Source: Proales similis (lineage: Eukaryota > Rotifera > Eurotatoria > Ploima > Proalidae). From it: a stretch of 64,000 nt of DNA. The stretch covers positions 1-64,000 of the forward strand of contig JAGVRJ010000002.1 in NCBI GenBank assembly GCA_019059635.1. The letters are read 5' to 3'. The translations under genes and the position numbers were made by a program. Shown piece by piece: positions 21,892-33,858 of this stretch. Under the pieces are notes generated by a model that saw nothing but the letters and a program-made list of their open reading frames with translations, ran no database searches and was not told the DNA's origin. The stretch's first letter is position 1. Each line of letters starts with the position of its first letter.

Positions 21892-22947
21892 TCATCCTTT
21901 TCTTAGGTCGCTCAAAACGGCATAAAAGTCTTCACTGAATCTTATTTGAGGAGGGCATTTGGATAAATTGGAACCACTCATTGGTAGATCATTTTTTAAG
22001 GAAGATTCTCGAAAATAGTACTGGCCGGCGTTTGAATTTGTTGATTTTATATATCCCGAACTGGAAATGTTTGAAGCAGATCCTTCCCTGGCTAAATTTT
22101 CCGTTTCAGGTGAATCATTTGAAATTTCCCGTAGCGTCTTGGCGCTTGATTTCAATATTGGTTTCAATAGTTGACTATTATGTGAATTTCCATTTTGAAT
22201 ATTGGTTAAATTTGAGTCTATTTTACTCCTGTTATGAGACCGATTGTTCCAGCTAGTATTCTCAGAATTTATTCTATTCAAGCTAAGAAATTTTCTAAAC
22301 TTAACTCCTTTTTGTGAAGTATCGATAGATCCGGGATGCAGACTTGTAAATAATTCATTCGCTTTATTGCATTCTAAGAATTTATCCTCGTTTTTCCGAT
22401 TCTCTTCTTCAACGGTAATAATTCCATGTGTATGTGAGCTAAATATCTGCTTGGTTCTTATAGGTGTTAACCGGGTTTTTGAATTAGACATTTTTACACG
22501 ATTTTTCTCAGTGGCTTTAGTCTTTTCGTTAAGTTTTAAATATCTGGTAATATTATCTCTTTCATTTTGATGCATTCTACTTATTTCATAGCAGTACCAA
22601 TTGAGCTCGCCTCTTCCATTTTGCGATTGATTAATAGAGTTACTAAGCTGCCCTTTTATACATTTTTTTGATGATCGTTCTTCGAGCCATTTCAAATAAG
22701 TTGAATATTTATCCTTTACTATTTCAATGTTGTTCTCGTTCATGAGATCAGGATCGTAATTTTTGTTCTCAAAATGACTCTTGAGTAATTTGGGTAACTT
22801 TTCAATGCAGGTTAAAGGCGTTTCTAAGATGGAATTTTCTGATGTTAGCTGTCGTGAAGCATGAGAATCACTTGGGATTTGAATCTTCCGAATGGATTTC
22901 GGATTCATAATTAAATCACGCATCATGAAATTAGCCACTGCCGCCAT
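21892..22947 (-). CDS. Unrecognised 351-aa polar protein
   Basis: A single ATG-to-stop frame begins MAAVANFMMRDLIMNP and is rich in S, N, K and E, so mostly disordered. Two denser segments might be folded: DKYSTYLKWLEERSSKK and WYCYEISRMHQNERDNITRY. There is a KGVKF in the middle, which fits the loose RVxF pattern for PP1 binding, and another I-R-F near the C-terminus. No signal peptide, membrane segment or known domain is seen. A frame this long on AT-rich DNA with no stop is unlikely to be chance. An axonemal or scaffold role would be a guess. Confidence 0.65.
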   Translation of the reverse strand: MAAVANFMMRDLIMNPKSIRKIQIPSDSHASRQLTSENSILETPLTCIEKLPKLLKSHFENKNYDPDLMNENNIEIVKDKYSTYLKWLEERSSKKCIKGQLSNSINQSQNGRGELNWYCYEISRMHQNERDNITRYLKLNEKTKATEKNRVKMSNSKTRLTPIRTKQIFSSHTHGIITVEEENRKNEDKFLECNKANELFTSLHPGSIDTSQKGVKFRKFLSLNRINSENTSWNNRSHNRSKIDSNLTNIQNGNSHNSQLLKPILKSSAKTLREISNDSPETENLAREGSASNISSSGYIKSTNSNAGQYYFRESSLKNDLPMSGSNLSKCPPQIRFSEDFYAVLSDLRKG

Positions 22948-24660
22948 TTCCTTAATTTTTTTGATCGCGTGTCTAAAATCTTAAATTCAGTGATTTGTGG
23001 CCCAGCATGAATATGATTAGTGTTAAATAGGAAATCATATAAAATAAAAGGAATCAAAATTTTTTTGAGCTCTAGGCAGTTTTTTTCTTTGACTGGCAAA
23101 CTTTTAAGCCATGATAACGAAAATGAAAGAATAAAGCAAAAAGTAAAGTAGCTTTACGCGATTCATTGTAAATTTGCGTGAGAGCTAAATGAATATTTGC
23201 TTTGCAAGCGTATTTAGCTCGCGGTAGGAAAGAATGGAATTTCTTTAGTAGATTACTCTCATGATTATGCTTGCCTTTCATCACAACGAGGAAAGAATAT
23301 GTTATGTTTAAGGCAAATATGGCGAACCGAGTCAGAACAAATTAAGACTGCTTTGATCAAAAATTTCAAGTTGTACCTTTTTAAACTCTAAGTAGCTTGG
23401 TCAAGTTGTAGAGTAGTACAAATTAACATCAAAGTCAAGAAAAAATAAACACCGATGATTTTGTATTCAGCTTGTTATGCCAACCTTTTCTTATTTCTTG
23501 TTTTGATATGAGTGAAATTTTTGTTTGTACCAATCAAGTCTTCGTGAAACCTACGCTGGCAAATTTCTCATAAAGAAATCATGAATTCAAGCTGCATGAA
23601 TCGCTAAATACTGAAAAGGCAAAAATCAATTTTCATAAAGCATTTCAATAGAATATGTCCCTATTCCTAAAGGCTAGTCGTGCCTAAATGAGGTTCTAGT
23701 GGCTTTTTAATATATTCATAGGTAATAAGAATTTTAGCTCATAGGGTTTTCAAATAAATAAAAATTTTAACTTGCCAAACAGAAGCCATCGAACTCGGAT
23801 AAACTTGCGCGAATAAGCATGACCCAAAAACTAAAATGCTTTTAATTTCAAACGTTGGATCCCATATTAACCAAATGTTGATAACGCTTAGTTATAAATA
23901 ATGATCGATAACTTGAATAGATCAAATTGCTCCAATTTGTTGAAAACTTCTAAATCATTCTCTGGGAATAAACTTGGCTCTTAATAGCCAACGAAATTGG
24001 AACTACGCAGTAGTAGATTAAAATCTTGTTTTCAAGAAACAGGGCGTCTTTGTTATAAGCTCTGTTTTCACAATGAATCGTTTGCTCGTTATGGTATGTG
24101 GGCGTTAGAATGGAACGTAAGTTAAGTCGAACATAGTCGTTTTTGAATTCGAGGATTTGTTTTACTAATAGAAATCGACACTTGAAATCAAGGCTTGACA
24201 TTAAGATTCCTTTAACATATAATTTTTTTCTAAAGTTGTTCTCCTCCCGAGTAAAGAAGACATTTTGAGAGCAGGCAACTCTGATTTTAAACTTGCTTGA
24301 CTGATTAAGTGGGATTTAAAATATATAATTTTTAGAGTAGTCAGACTCAAAGGATCTTTAAACATTGAATTAGTTAGTTTTTCATTTTGATTAAGGAGAG
24401 AAAAGCATTTAAAAGTAAAGAGTAGCTGTAGCCTTTTTTTTTAATTTAAAGCGTAGAAACATAGATGTCTCCAACAATTAAGTTCGCGACTTGTGTGTAT
24501 GTTCAAATCAAATTGTGATCACACGTTTTTTAGCTTATGCATTAATTTTAGATGATTTAAAGTTACCACTCATTATTCTTTACATTCTTAAATAAATAAT
24601 AGAGAAAAACTGGTGTTTAGTTAAGATCATACTTTTAGGGATCATTTCTATAGTATGAAT
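22948..24660. other. Long intergenic stretch, no gene seen
   Basis: About 1.7 kb of AT-rich DNA. Two minus-strand frames of 70 and 83 codons (around 23072-23284 and 23950-24201) lack any recognisable motif or splice context and I do not call them. It probably carries the promoter of the 351-aa gene at its left end. Confidence 0.5.
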
Positions 24661-24830
24661 CGCCAGAGCAACGTTTACCGTTGTTCTCCGCCTAAATCCA
24701 CGATGATGAGCGAAAGCGTTTTCGTCCGAGCGTGAAAACTTGGCTTGAAGCTGTTTGATTATTTCAAACTGGGCTTCTTGTACTTGATGAACGCTCTGTG
24801 GTTAGAATAATCTAGCCACAGAGGACGATA
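24661..24830 (+). ncRNA. Candidate structured RNA with four hairpins
   Basis: Four consecutive inverted repeats occupy ~160 bases of an otherwise plain spacer. They are 24665-24673/24679-24687 (9 bp, one G-U); 24718-24723/24734-24739 (GTTTTC/GAAAAC); 24747-24751/24773-24777 with 24753-24758/24764-24769 nested inside (GAAGC/GCTTC and GTTTGA/TCAAAC); and 24794-24806/24811-24823 (13 bp, loop ATAA, one U-G). The two wobble pairs form only in plus-strand RNA, hence the strand. The stretch is also visibly more GC-rich than its flanks. A perfect C-box-like ATGATGA sits at 24703-24709, but I see no CTGA D-box partner. It does not resemble U1, U2, U4, U5, U6 or a tRNA. Confidence 0.4.
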
Positions 24831-25018
24831 ACGCATTCCGAGTGGCCTTAAAAAATTAAATGAAAAAAGTCCAACCAACCTATTGAAGACAAAAATTGAT
24901 CTATCTAGCGAAAATATTAATTTTTCTAAGTCTGCATCTATTAAATAATTGGAATACTGGGAAACTATTCAAAAAAACTAGAAAATAAGTTGAATAAGTT
25001 GTTGAAATCAGCTTTTAT

Positions 25019-28000
25019 TCAATCGACACTTTTTAAAAAAGCTTGTCTCGAGTATTCCCATATTGCAATCGCTGCAGAGACGTGCACATTCAGAGAGCGA
25101 ACAACTCCAAACTGTGGTATTTCAATACAGGAATCAAGCAGCTGAATAAATTCAACTGGGATTCCTTGTTTTTCGTTTCTAAAGATAATTTTAATGAAAA
25201 TGATCATTTCAACTGAGCTGCTAAAACTTACCCCAGAAGAAGGACAGAGTTTTTTGGAAAGACGAACTCATTCAAATGTTGGCTATTCGCTGTTTGTTCA
25301 AGACCAATAAGACAATAACCTTTGTATCTCATTTCCAATAAGTAAGCGCGTAAATGTTTTGATGGAACCTGATGAAGAATGACCCCATTATTTAAAACCT
25401 CGCCTTCAGTTTAAATAAACTGACCTCTTTAATGTTCATCCAGTTCTGTGAAGTTGCTGCCATATGTTGAAATATTCTATCCTCTAAAATTTTGATGTTG
25501 TCCATAACTAATTCTTGAACATTAAAAATCTCGCATGTTCGACATATTCCTCCTAGATTTGTTTCTTTATCAAGCAAAGATGAAACGAGAATCAAACCAC
25601 TACGATTCTTTTCTTTTTTTTCTGCAAAATCTTCTTGGTTTGAAATGAGAGTGTGCCAAGGTATCATCTTCTTTTGGATATCTTGAATTGTTGTTTCAGC
25701 ATCATATAAAGATTCATCTCGTAAAGCTTATCTGCAATCTAAAACATTTGGCTGAAAATCGAAAGAAAATTAAAATCATACCAGTGTATCTCCAAACTCC
25801 CTTAGCCGCATCTTTCAGCCGAGAGTCAGCACTTTTAATTTGGGGTTTACTAAACTTAGGGACAGAGTCTTGCAAGATAATAACTAGCTGGTCTGCAGTT
25901 GTGAATTCTTCTTCGATTACTCCGCATAGGAATGGAACGAAGTGAAGAATAGACTTGAAATATAAATATATTATAGAAAAAATTATTATTATCATATCCT
26001 TAATTACTTCAAGTGTAAAGTCAGCTTCAGCATTGTAATTGTAATAGTAGTGTTTAAGAATTAAGTTAGCATGCCGTTCAGAACTTTTTAAATTATTTAA
26101 AACATTTTTAAAATCACGTTTTTTAGTAGTTGATTATACTCACTCAGTAATTGCATTTTTGACTATCGATTTTATTTGATCCGCAATAACTTCCAATGTT
26201 TGAGTTAAACACATTTTTGCCAGAAGTGAATTCATATGAATAAGAGAAGCCTCTACGAATGTCCTTATATGAAAATTGCTTGATAGAATAAACGAAAAGA
26301 GAATTTTCGATATCTTTATAGCAAAGGTTTCCTGTTGAAACGAGATTGTAAATAATCAAAAAACCGTTTAATATTCAATTGCTACTTTTTGAGCCTCCGG
26401 AACGAATTCAAATAGGTGAATCATGATACAGATCCAAGAGCACGTGTACCCAACCTTATTGGTAGAAAACTTCTCAAGTTTTAAAGTCGAGTCTCGAAAG
26501 TTTTTTTTTCAAAGAGCGGTACTTTTTTAAACTTATCCTCCAACAATTCAACTTGAAATTTTTTGGTTCTTATAAAGATTTTGATGATCAACCACTCTTG
26601 TAATAATCTAATTGAGGGCTGGTTCTCGGTTATCAGATTTTCTTCAATTCGATTGAGAAGAAGATCATTCGTTTCCTATGGGTAATCTTTTTTTAGACTA
26701 AGTAACCATAATTATAGTATATGTTATACCTCATTCAAAAATTCACACAGAATAAGGCATGTTTGCCAAATCCTTAATCGTTCACGATGCTCGGTCGAGT
26801 TTGAGAAAACTTTTTGACAGCTTCGTAAAATTCTATTGTCTTCTTTTAAAATCAACTCAATGAACCGTTCAAAAAACTCCTTTGTAAGTGCTTGGAATGT
26901 AAGCAAGAAGCTTAATGTCTTGGTTCGAACATATGCATCATTAAGATACTCCCTAGATAAACTTGATTTTATTCTCGGACAAAAACAACATCAGAATCGG
27001 GTAATTTACGATTTTAATAGCTGATTGGTACTAAATCCATCACCAAGTGACTCGATATATATTTCAATATCTTTGATATATCTTTAAAATTTGATGATCA
27101 GTTCAGATAAAAATTGCCATATAGTTTAAATTACTTTTTTTCTTTCTTTAGGGTTTCTCCATAAATGCAAAATTTTACTAGAATCGGTAGGAACTTGTAA
27201 AGTTCATCGTCCAAAGAGAACATGAGGGCTAGAAACTTTTCGCTCATTATTTTAACTATATTTTGCTTAATTTCTCCGCGACTTAAGACATCTAGAGCAA
27301 CCTTTTGAACAAAATTAAGCTACCTAGTAAGGATAATAATAACAATTTCTCACTCTGATTATAAGATCTTGAAAAGAGCAATCTTTGTCATTTTTTAGGG
27401 GTGTTTGGCAAAATAAAACTTCTATATAGTATTCGAAAATGGCAAGAAATTTTCTGTTGTCTTTTGAGAGCTCCCAGATATTAAAATAAACTCTCTCAAA
27501 CAGCTTAAAAATTCTGTTTCTATAAGACTACGAAATAACATAAGGTTGTTTAAAATTAACTATTGGTTTTTGGTTTCTTGATACCTCTTCATCCGATTTC
27601 TTATCGACCAATTGAAGAAGACTGTTGAGTGAAGCAATTATTGAGGGAAAGATGGCTAGAGATGCGGTATCAATTAAGGATTCGATTTGAATAAGTATCT
27701 CCTCAATTGGAATTTTTGCCCAATCATCAAAAGACTGAAAGATTTTGCTCTTGATTATCCACAGCGCTTCATAATATTGGTTATTCCATGAAGTCATATT
27801 TTTTGACAATTCGGTTTTAACGTCTTCAGCAACATCACATTTATGTTGAAGCAAAAGCGACTTTTCCGGAGGAATCATTCGAAGTAGCTCGGTAATTATT
27901 TCAAACCCATTTGGCTCTTTGGTTATATGGTTCACAATAGAAAACAAATTATCCTTCTCGCCGAATATTGCCAAAGAAAGCAATTTAATAGATATAAAGC

Positions 28001-30873
28001 GTTTAATGTCATCGCTCAATAACTAAATTGAAATCAGAATTTAGTTTTTCAATTAATACGTTCAAACCAACCTTTTCAGTCTTTAGCTGAGGATTTTGAA
28101 AATTTCCAAGAGCGTTATTTGAGAGAAACAGTTTTAATCTAGATATGGGGGAAAGTGGATATTCACTCGTCAAATTCTCAAATTTAATTAAGTTTGAAAC
28201 TGTTTGTCCAATATACTCTATCCGGTCAACTGAAAACTGGGAGCAAAAATTAAAATAATAAAAATATATGCTTTGTTGGAGTGTTACCTTTTCAACTGAA
28301 AGAAGGTTTCTGCAAGAAAATGACAAAGCTTCAACGGCTGTTTGTTGATTTAGTTCTTTGAGCAACAGAAAGGAGTTTTCAGTTTTTTTCAAAAATTTGC
28401 TTTCTGTTATTTTGCCTATTATTATTGTCTGAGAACATGAATATTAATAATTTTTCAAAGGACCTGTCTGAAGTTGAATCATATTAGAAAGAAGCATCAG
28501 AGCTCGTTCTATTTTTTCCGCGTTCATATAAAGGTACTTGTTTGAGTTTGAGAGAGTATCTCTTAATAATTCGATGGAATTTTTCCAAGAATCATCTTGA
28601 CAATAGTCTAGAGTAAACAAAAGCAATTTGGTAAATTTGTTTGCCAGATATTTTGTAGAATATCTGCTTTCGACACTTCGATTTATAAACCCAAAAAGTG
28701 ATAAATTTGCAAAATTTGATAGAATCTCAGTATTTTGGCTTTCGAATAGATTTAACCAGTGGCCGATCATTTGCCAAGTCGAACATTCGAAAACCAAGCA
28801 TTCTGTAGTCGATAGGTTATTAATTGCATCGAACAGTAAACTTATTCCTTCAAATGAGATTGAAGCGGGCTTAAAATAGTTAATGCTTACTTGAGATTTT
28901 ATGATTGAAAATAAGAAAATTCAAACCTCTATATTTTTGATAAGGAATTCAATAAGATGCGTTTGTATGGCGCTTCTTACAAAGATTTCATGACAACCAA
29001 GCACGGTCCCAAGCAATAAACTTTAAACTAAAAGTTTCACGTGCTTATACGAGGCAAGCTTGGATATCAAGCTATTACCTTGAACTCTCCAGAATTTTTG
29101 CAGTTATCAAATGAAATTCTGGTTTTTTGACAAAATTAAGCGCTGAGAAAACTACAAGTAGACATGGACCGTTCCAATTAAAGCTTAAGATAGACTCAAA
29201 AAACTTTTCCAAAAATTCTTGTGTTTAATTAAGCAAGTAAGAGAACTGAACTTAATGCAGTAGTTTAAAACAGAAAAAATTTACCGGTTCTTATTCTAGA
29301 ATCTAGTTGCTCTATAAGTTCAGAAAAGAAACGGGACAAGAGCAGTAGAATTCTGGGCTTTTGATTAATAAACTCGTTTTCTGTGCAGCTGGTTTTGGAG
29401 CTTAGGATAAATTATTTTGAAAATTAAGACACCAAACCTACTTTGTATACAGAAAGGACCGCTGAAGAACTTGAAGGATTGGTCCTCTGACAAAATCACA
29501 AACATCTAACCCTATCGGCTCTTCACGCACCATTTTTGTCAACTTGCTTTTAAGAAAAGATTCCAAGCTTCGGCGGACCACAAATTTGCTGTCGCTCATA
29601 AACGCCTTTTCATAAAGAGCAAGAATCCAACTTATATGGAATTGATTTTTTTCAAGGGCTTCGCAAAGATTTTCAAACCGATTTAAAACCGGCTTAATCA
29701 GGTGTGTCTAAATAAATTTTGACAATTAAAAATATTTGAAAAAACTAAAAGAAATTTTACTGATGTCTCTTCAAGCGATTCGATACACAAATAGTATTCG
29801 GTCCATATGGTCCAATCAGAATTATAATATTCAGAGCCAAACGAAGTTTCATGAGTTTTTGTCGATACTATTTTCATATTAATTCCAGCAAATTCGTTTA
29901 TTCTCTTAAGAAGAAAAAGGGCTTGCTTCCTGTTCAAAGCATTTGAATGATGTAACCCCCTTTGAACAAGTCGCCAGAAAGTTTTTCTACTCAAATAGTC
30001 AAGTCTTCCCGAGCATATGTAATAGTCACTCAATGCTGTGAAAAGACTTAGGTTGAGATCTTGCAGGTAAGACTCGCATCGTTTTTTACTCGCAATTGAC
30101 CCTGTCGCGACTTTTCTTTCGAACAAGTCTAGACTATTAAAATCTTCTTCCAGTCGGTTAAAGCATGATTCAATAATCATATGGCTCAACGATGAATCGC
30201 ATCTAGATGCCATTTCGGCCAAGACTCCAATGCATAAAGATATGCTATTTGGTTCCAGTTGATCGCTATCGTATAAAAGCTGGAAACAGGACTTGATCAA
30301 AATTTCAGGCATTCTGGTAAACTTATTATCGACGACATCTTGAATTCTTAAACATCGAATCGAATCGCGAATGGTCCTCGGTTCTATAATGCTTACATTA
30401 TCAAAAGATTCAATCCCTGTTTCTTTTCGAACGTAATCAGACAAAGAGATAAGTGAATCAATAGAGTTTTCGTAGTTGGTCTTTTTCAGAAACAAAATAG
30501 TTAAGACTTGGAAGAGTTTTGTGTTTGAATCCTGAGTTGATAGAGGAGCACAGAGGTGCATGAACTTCACGATTTGATCCAATTTAAAGCGATCCAATGG
30601 CACAGTCGTAATGTAAACTCTATTATGATTGTTTTCGAATTCAAATCCTAATGCTTTCATGCAAAATTCGGCTATTCGAGTGGAATTTTTTTCTAAAATT
30701 TGCTCTAACTCATTTCTTGAAGCATCATCGACCTCGGAAGCTAGGCCTTTCTGCAATTGTTCAAACAAATTGAATACCAAGTTAAAGCTTTCAAGCAGCC
30801 GATTTTCTTTCAGTAGATCTTCAATTAAGAGGTTCGCATCTAGCTTTAAATTCCGGTTTTGATCCAAGTTCAT
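25019..30873 (-). CDS. TARBP1: TARBP1/Trm3-like tRNA 2'-O-methyltransferase
   Basis: A large multi-exon gene whose last exons encode a SpoU/TrmH methyltransferase with its three knot motifs in order: NLGGICRTCEIF (25.55 kb, motif 1 arginine), LLLGNEKQGIP (across the last intron, motif 2 glutamate), and IPQFGVVRSLNVHVSAAIAI (25.1 kb, motif 3 asparagine). It ends at a stop at 25019. The family methylates G18 in tRNA. Upstream, from the start MNLDQNRNLKLDANLL at 30873, lie about 5 kb of helical, HEAT-like coding segments (30873-~29760, 28797-28444, 28392-28009, 28019-27528, and smaller pieces), matching the long helical N-terminus of TARBP1 (human 1621 aa). I did not resolve every internal exon. 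The neighbour RPS14 is divergent. Confidence 0.85.
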
Positions 30874-31422
30874 TCTGCAGTCTATTTTTGTGAAGTCTAA
30901 AATCGAAAATAAGATGCTTATCTTATTTTTTATTTTTTTAAATTTTAATAATATCCTCTTGAATAGCTCCGCATGCAAAAGCAAGTAAAACTTAACCCTT
31001 TAGTTAACTTGATCATCGAAGAACTATTCTGCCAAGCAGTAACTAATTTATTTAGCTTATTTAAAGCGAAAAATAAGAAAATCTTGAAACCAGCGTTTAA
31101 TTATGGCTTAAAAATAATTTCTATAAGACAAATAACTCTGCTCGAAAATGCGGGTTATCGAGTCAAGGACGATTCTAAAAATTGCAAATATTGTTACCCA
31201 TTTTGTTCCCTCGCGCGCGCTCACCGCGCTTTCGATGCACACTCAGCATGCAAAAGCAGCTTTAACCCCTGCCCTCATTTGCTTTTTGCTTGCTCGCAAA
31301 ATCTTGGCCTAGTTAAATCCTATTTGTGTACCTTAATCCTTCGTAATTTCCTTTAAGGATGTAGCCAATTATTCTTACTTCTTTAAATTAAATTTCTTTT
31401 TTTAGAGCGATCGACTGCCAGA
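30874..31422. promoter_or_regulatory. TARBP1/RPS14 divergent spacer
   Basis: This 549-bp spacer includes a GC-richer stretch (about 31205-31260, CTCGCGCGCGCTCACCGCGC) in AT-rich surroundings, which may be a promoter core. Just before RPS14 there is a polypyrimidine tract and AG (31389-31405), 17 bases before the start codon: a 5' UTR intron acceptor or a trans-splice site. Short open frames here have no support. Confidence 0.45.
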
Positions 31423-31947
31423 ATGGGTCCGAAACGAGGACAGGCCAAAAAAGAGGAGCAAGTTATCCAGCTCGGTCCGCAAGTCGGTGCCGGCGATGAG
31501 ATCTTCTGTGTTGCTCACATTTATGCCAGCTTCAACGATACCTTTGTCCATGTCACTGACTTGTCAGGCAAAGAAACTATCGTTCGAGTTACTGGTGGTA
31601 TGAAAGTGAAGGCCGATCGAGATGAGTCTTCACCCTACGCCGCTATGTTGGCTGCACAGGATGTTGCTGAAGTCTGCAAATCATTTGGAATCACTGCTTT
31701 ACACATTAAGCTAAGAGCTACTGGAGGCAATAGATCCAAAACCCCAGGACCTGGCGCCCAATCTGCTCTTCGAGCCTTGGCTAGATCAGGACTCAAGATC
31801 GGTCGTATTGGTAAGGATTAAGGTTTTGAGAATCAAAAGCTAAGACCTATGAATTAACCGATTCTTTCCTACTTTTCAGAGGATGTAACTCCAACACCTT
31901 CTGATACGACCAGACGAAAGGGTGGTAGAAGAGGTAGACGATTGTAA
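31423..31947 (+). CDS. RPS14: 40S ribosomal protein S14 (uS11)
   Basis: Two exons (31423-31810, 31880-31947) give 151 aa, the same as human RPS14. The sequence is that of uS11: [54 protein letters not shown], and the C-terminal [15 protein letters not shown], the basic tail that reaches rRNA near the platform. It acts in the small subunit and in late pre-18S maturation. The coding GC content is higher than in neighbours, as expected for a highly expressed gene. The single 69-nt intron falls in the Gly|Glu region (GRIG|EDVTP). Confidence 0.98.
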
Positions 31948-32016
31948 AACGTAACCCTCTAGCTTTTTCGAACATCCGGAAGTTAAATAAATAATTTGAG
32001 GGAAACCGGTTTGCTT

Positions 32017-33321
32017 TTATTTCGTTTTTTCACAAATGACGTAGTCAAAAAATGACTGGCGCATGTTTCTTAAAAGCTGGGTACAAATGCTACGAAGGAA
32101 AACAATAGAAAGACTTAATATTAGGAGAATAGGACCAAACTTGATGGCTCTATCGTATAGATCTTTTATCATCCATGTGTTCAAATGAATTATATAGATC
32201 GTGCGTAGATTATTTTCAACGTAGCATTTGTAAGTTCCAGAATCTTCATGTCTTATTGAGAGTATTGAAAGTTGTGATTTATTACCGACTAGTTTCTTTT
32301 CATTGTACCATTCAAGTGAAATTTTTGAAAACTCAAAAAAGTTGAATTTGGTTCGCTTTAAATAACAATCAAGATTAAGATTTGATCCAGGCTTAACTGA
32401 AACTGCATAAATTCGCGGCAGTTCTAGTTGGCCTTTAAGTTTGTAGTTTTCAGGATAAATTTTTTTCAGTCTGATATGTTTGGCTGATTTTTTGCCATCT
32501 AGCCTCGTACCGTTGCAATTTTGTTTCCTTATCATTTGAGAATGGTTAAGGTAGAAACGTATATAATTTGGCAAAAGTTTAGATTCACAAGGAATAGAGC
32601 TAGAGAAATGATAAATAAGAGATTTGAGCCTATTTCCAAGCATTGAAGAGACTTTTGGCTGGCTGTTGAGAGGAACATCTTTTATTTTTATGTAGCAACT
32701 ACTCCGACGGGTTTGAAGACCATTTTGCTCGCAATCTGACCATCCAGTCCATTTAACAATTCGAATAAAATTTACTCCAGAGTTATCAAATATAAGCAAC
32801 TTAGAATTCTCAAGACTAAAATCTACCTCAGGGGCTAATTGAGGACTTATATTGGAGTCGATAACTGTGAGGTGATATTCAAGTAAGACAGTTTTTGGTT
32901 TTGAAACAAACCAATAGAACCCTTCATGCTTTTTGAGAACTCGAGAAATCATTAAATTTCCTTTTTCAGCGTCTACAAATAAATTTTTGTCATTCTTCTC
33001 AATGGTTTTTGTTGCAAAAAATAATTTTTTTGATCTGTCTTGCTGTAACCAGCAGTATTGATCATCAGATTTGAAGGGATCTAAGCACTTACTGGCGTCC
33101 ATAATGCATGCTTCTGTTTCATAGCATATAATAGCTCGTCGATGGAATGAATTTTTGATTGATTCAGCTCGTTCTTGAACACATCTCTCCAACTCGTCAT
33201 ATTTTCTACTAATTGGGGCTAAATTCGGGCTAACAGTTGTATTTAGGGACATTGTTGATATTAAAATAAAATAAGTAATCGTGATTTTTTCAAAGATTTT
33301 TAATATTTTCATATTTGACAT
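32017..33321 (-). CDS. Ig-domain type I membrane protein, FAM187-like
   Basis: An intronless 434-aa frame. Residues ~10-28 form a signal peptide (ITITYFILISTMSLN). The ectodomain contains a first Cys pair region (CWLQQDRSKKLFF.. GFYWF), a short WTGWSDCEQNGLQTRRSSCY segment, and a C-terminal Ig domain (LNLDCYLKRT, LEWYNEKKL, HEDSGTYKCYVENN). A single helix near residues 393-413 (FGPILLILSLSIVFLRSI) and a short cytoplasmic tail finish it. Two Ig units separated by a tryptophan/cysteine W-x-x-W-S-x-C element recall FAM187A/B, a poorly studied family. Function is unknown. The ectodomain has several N-x-S/T sites. Start could be the second Met (residue 4). Confidence 0.7.
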   Translation of the reverse strand: MSNMKILKIFEKITITYFILISTMSLNTTVSPNLAPISRKYDELERCVQERAESIKNSFHRRAIICYETEACIMDASKCLDPFKSDDQYCWLQQDRSKKLFFATKTIEKNDKNLFVDAEKGNLMISRVLKKHEGFYWFVSKPKTVLLEYHLTVIDSNISPQLAPEVDFSLENSKLLIFDNSGVNFIRIVKWTGWSDCEQNGLQTRRSSCYIKIKDVPLNSQPKVSSMLGNRLKSLIYHFSSSIPCESKLLPNYIRFYLNHSQMIRKQNCNGTRLDGKKSAKHIRLKKIYPENYKLKGQLELPRIYAVSVKPGSNLNLDCYLKRTKFNFFEFSKISLEWYNEKKLVGNKSQLSILSIRHEDSGTYKCYVENNLRTIYIIHLNTWMIKDLYDRAIKFGPILLILSLSIVFLRSICTQLLRNMRQSFFDYVICEKTK

Positions 33322-33858
33322 TTTGCTTCAATTGGCGCTCAAGCTGCTAGATGAATCTACCCTGGATACGCCCGGGAACAATTTATTATATAGTATATAT
33401 TTGATCATGGAGGACACTTACATTACAATTTTGTCCTAAGAGAATACAGTTTATTTTGAAACTGAATTTTCTAGAGTGCTAACGAGCTGAAGTCATTGAA
33501 CTTTGTGTGAATGCAGCTTGACTTGCGCCGCGCAAATGCTTGCTTGAGCCTTACTTGAAAATCACTACTTTTAATATAATAAGCCATAGATATTGTGGGT
33601 AAGTAAAATTTTGGTTTTGAGATAGGCGGCACGCAAAAATCAAATGGAATGTTCCAAGAGATTTTGCGAAATATCGCCATAAAAGAACTCGTTTTAACGG
33701 ATAGCTCGATTACTTAAAGAAATTTGGTGTTTTTTTGAGATAAAATAGGATTTTAAGTCTCGAGTTTAAAATGAGTTCTTTTGAAGAACATTTGAAATTT
33801 GCTAATTTACCGATCGATAGGTTTTGGTTCGTTGCTCATTGAAGCCAAATAAATTGCA
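33322..33858. promoter_or_regulatory. FAM187-like/RPSA divergent spacer
   Basis: 537 bp between outward-facing starts. It contains the short upstream frame annotated separately at 33771-33842. A 69-codon minus-strand frame (33471-33680) has no motif and is not called. Confidence 0.4.
33771..33842 (+). other. Upstream ORF of RPSA, 23 aa
   Basis: An ATG opens 23 codons (MSSFEEHLKFANLPIDRFWF..) and stops 16 bases before the RPSA start. If the RPSA transcript begins upstream of 33771, scanning ribosomes would meet it first. If transcription or trans-splicing starts after it, it has no meaning. No transcript data are available here. Confidence 0.3.

Noticed and set aside
23072-24201. Two minus-strand frames of 70 and 83 codons in the long spacer
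   Set aside because: No motif, no splice context, no conserved character; lengths are compatible with chance in this composition.
24703-24790. C/D-box snoRNA
   Set aside because: There is a C-box (ATGATGA) and a C'-like TTGATGA, but no CTGA D-box in the expected place.
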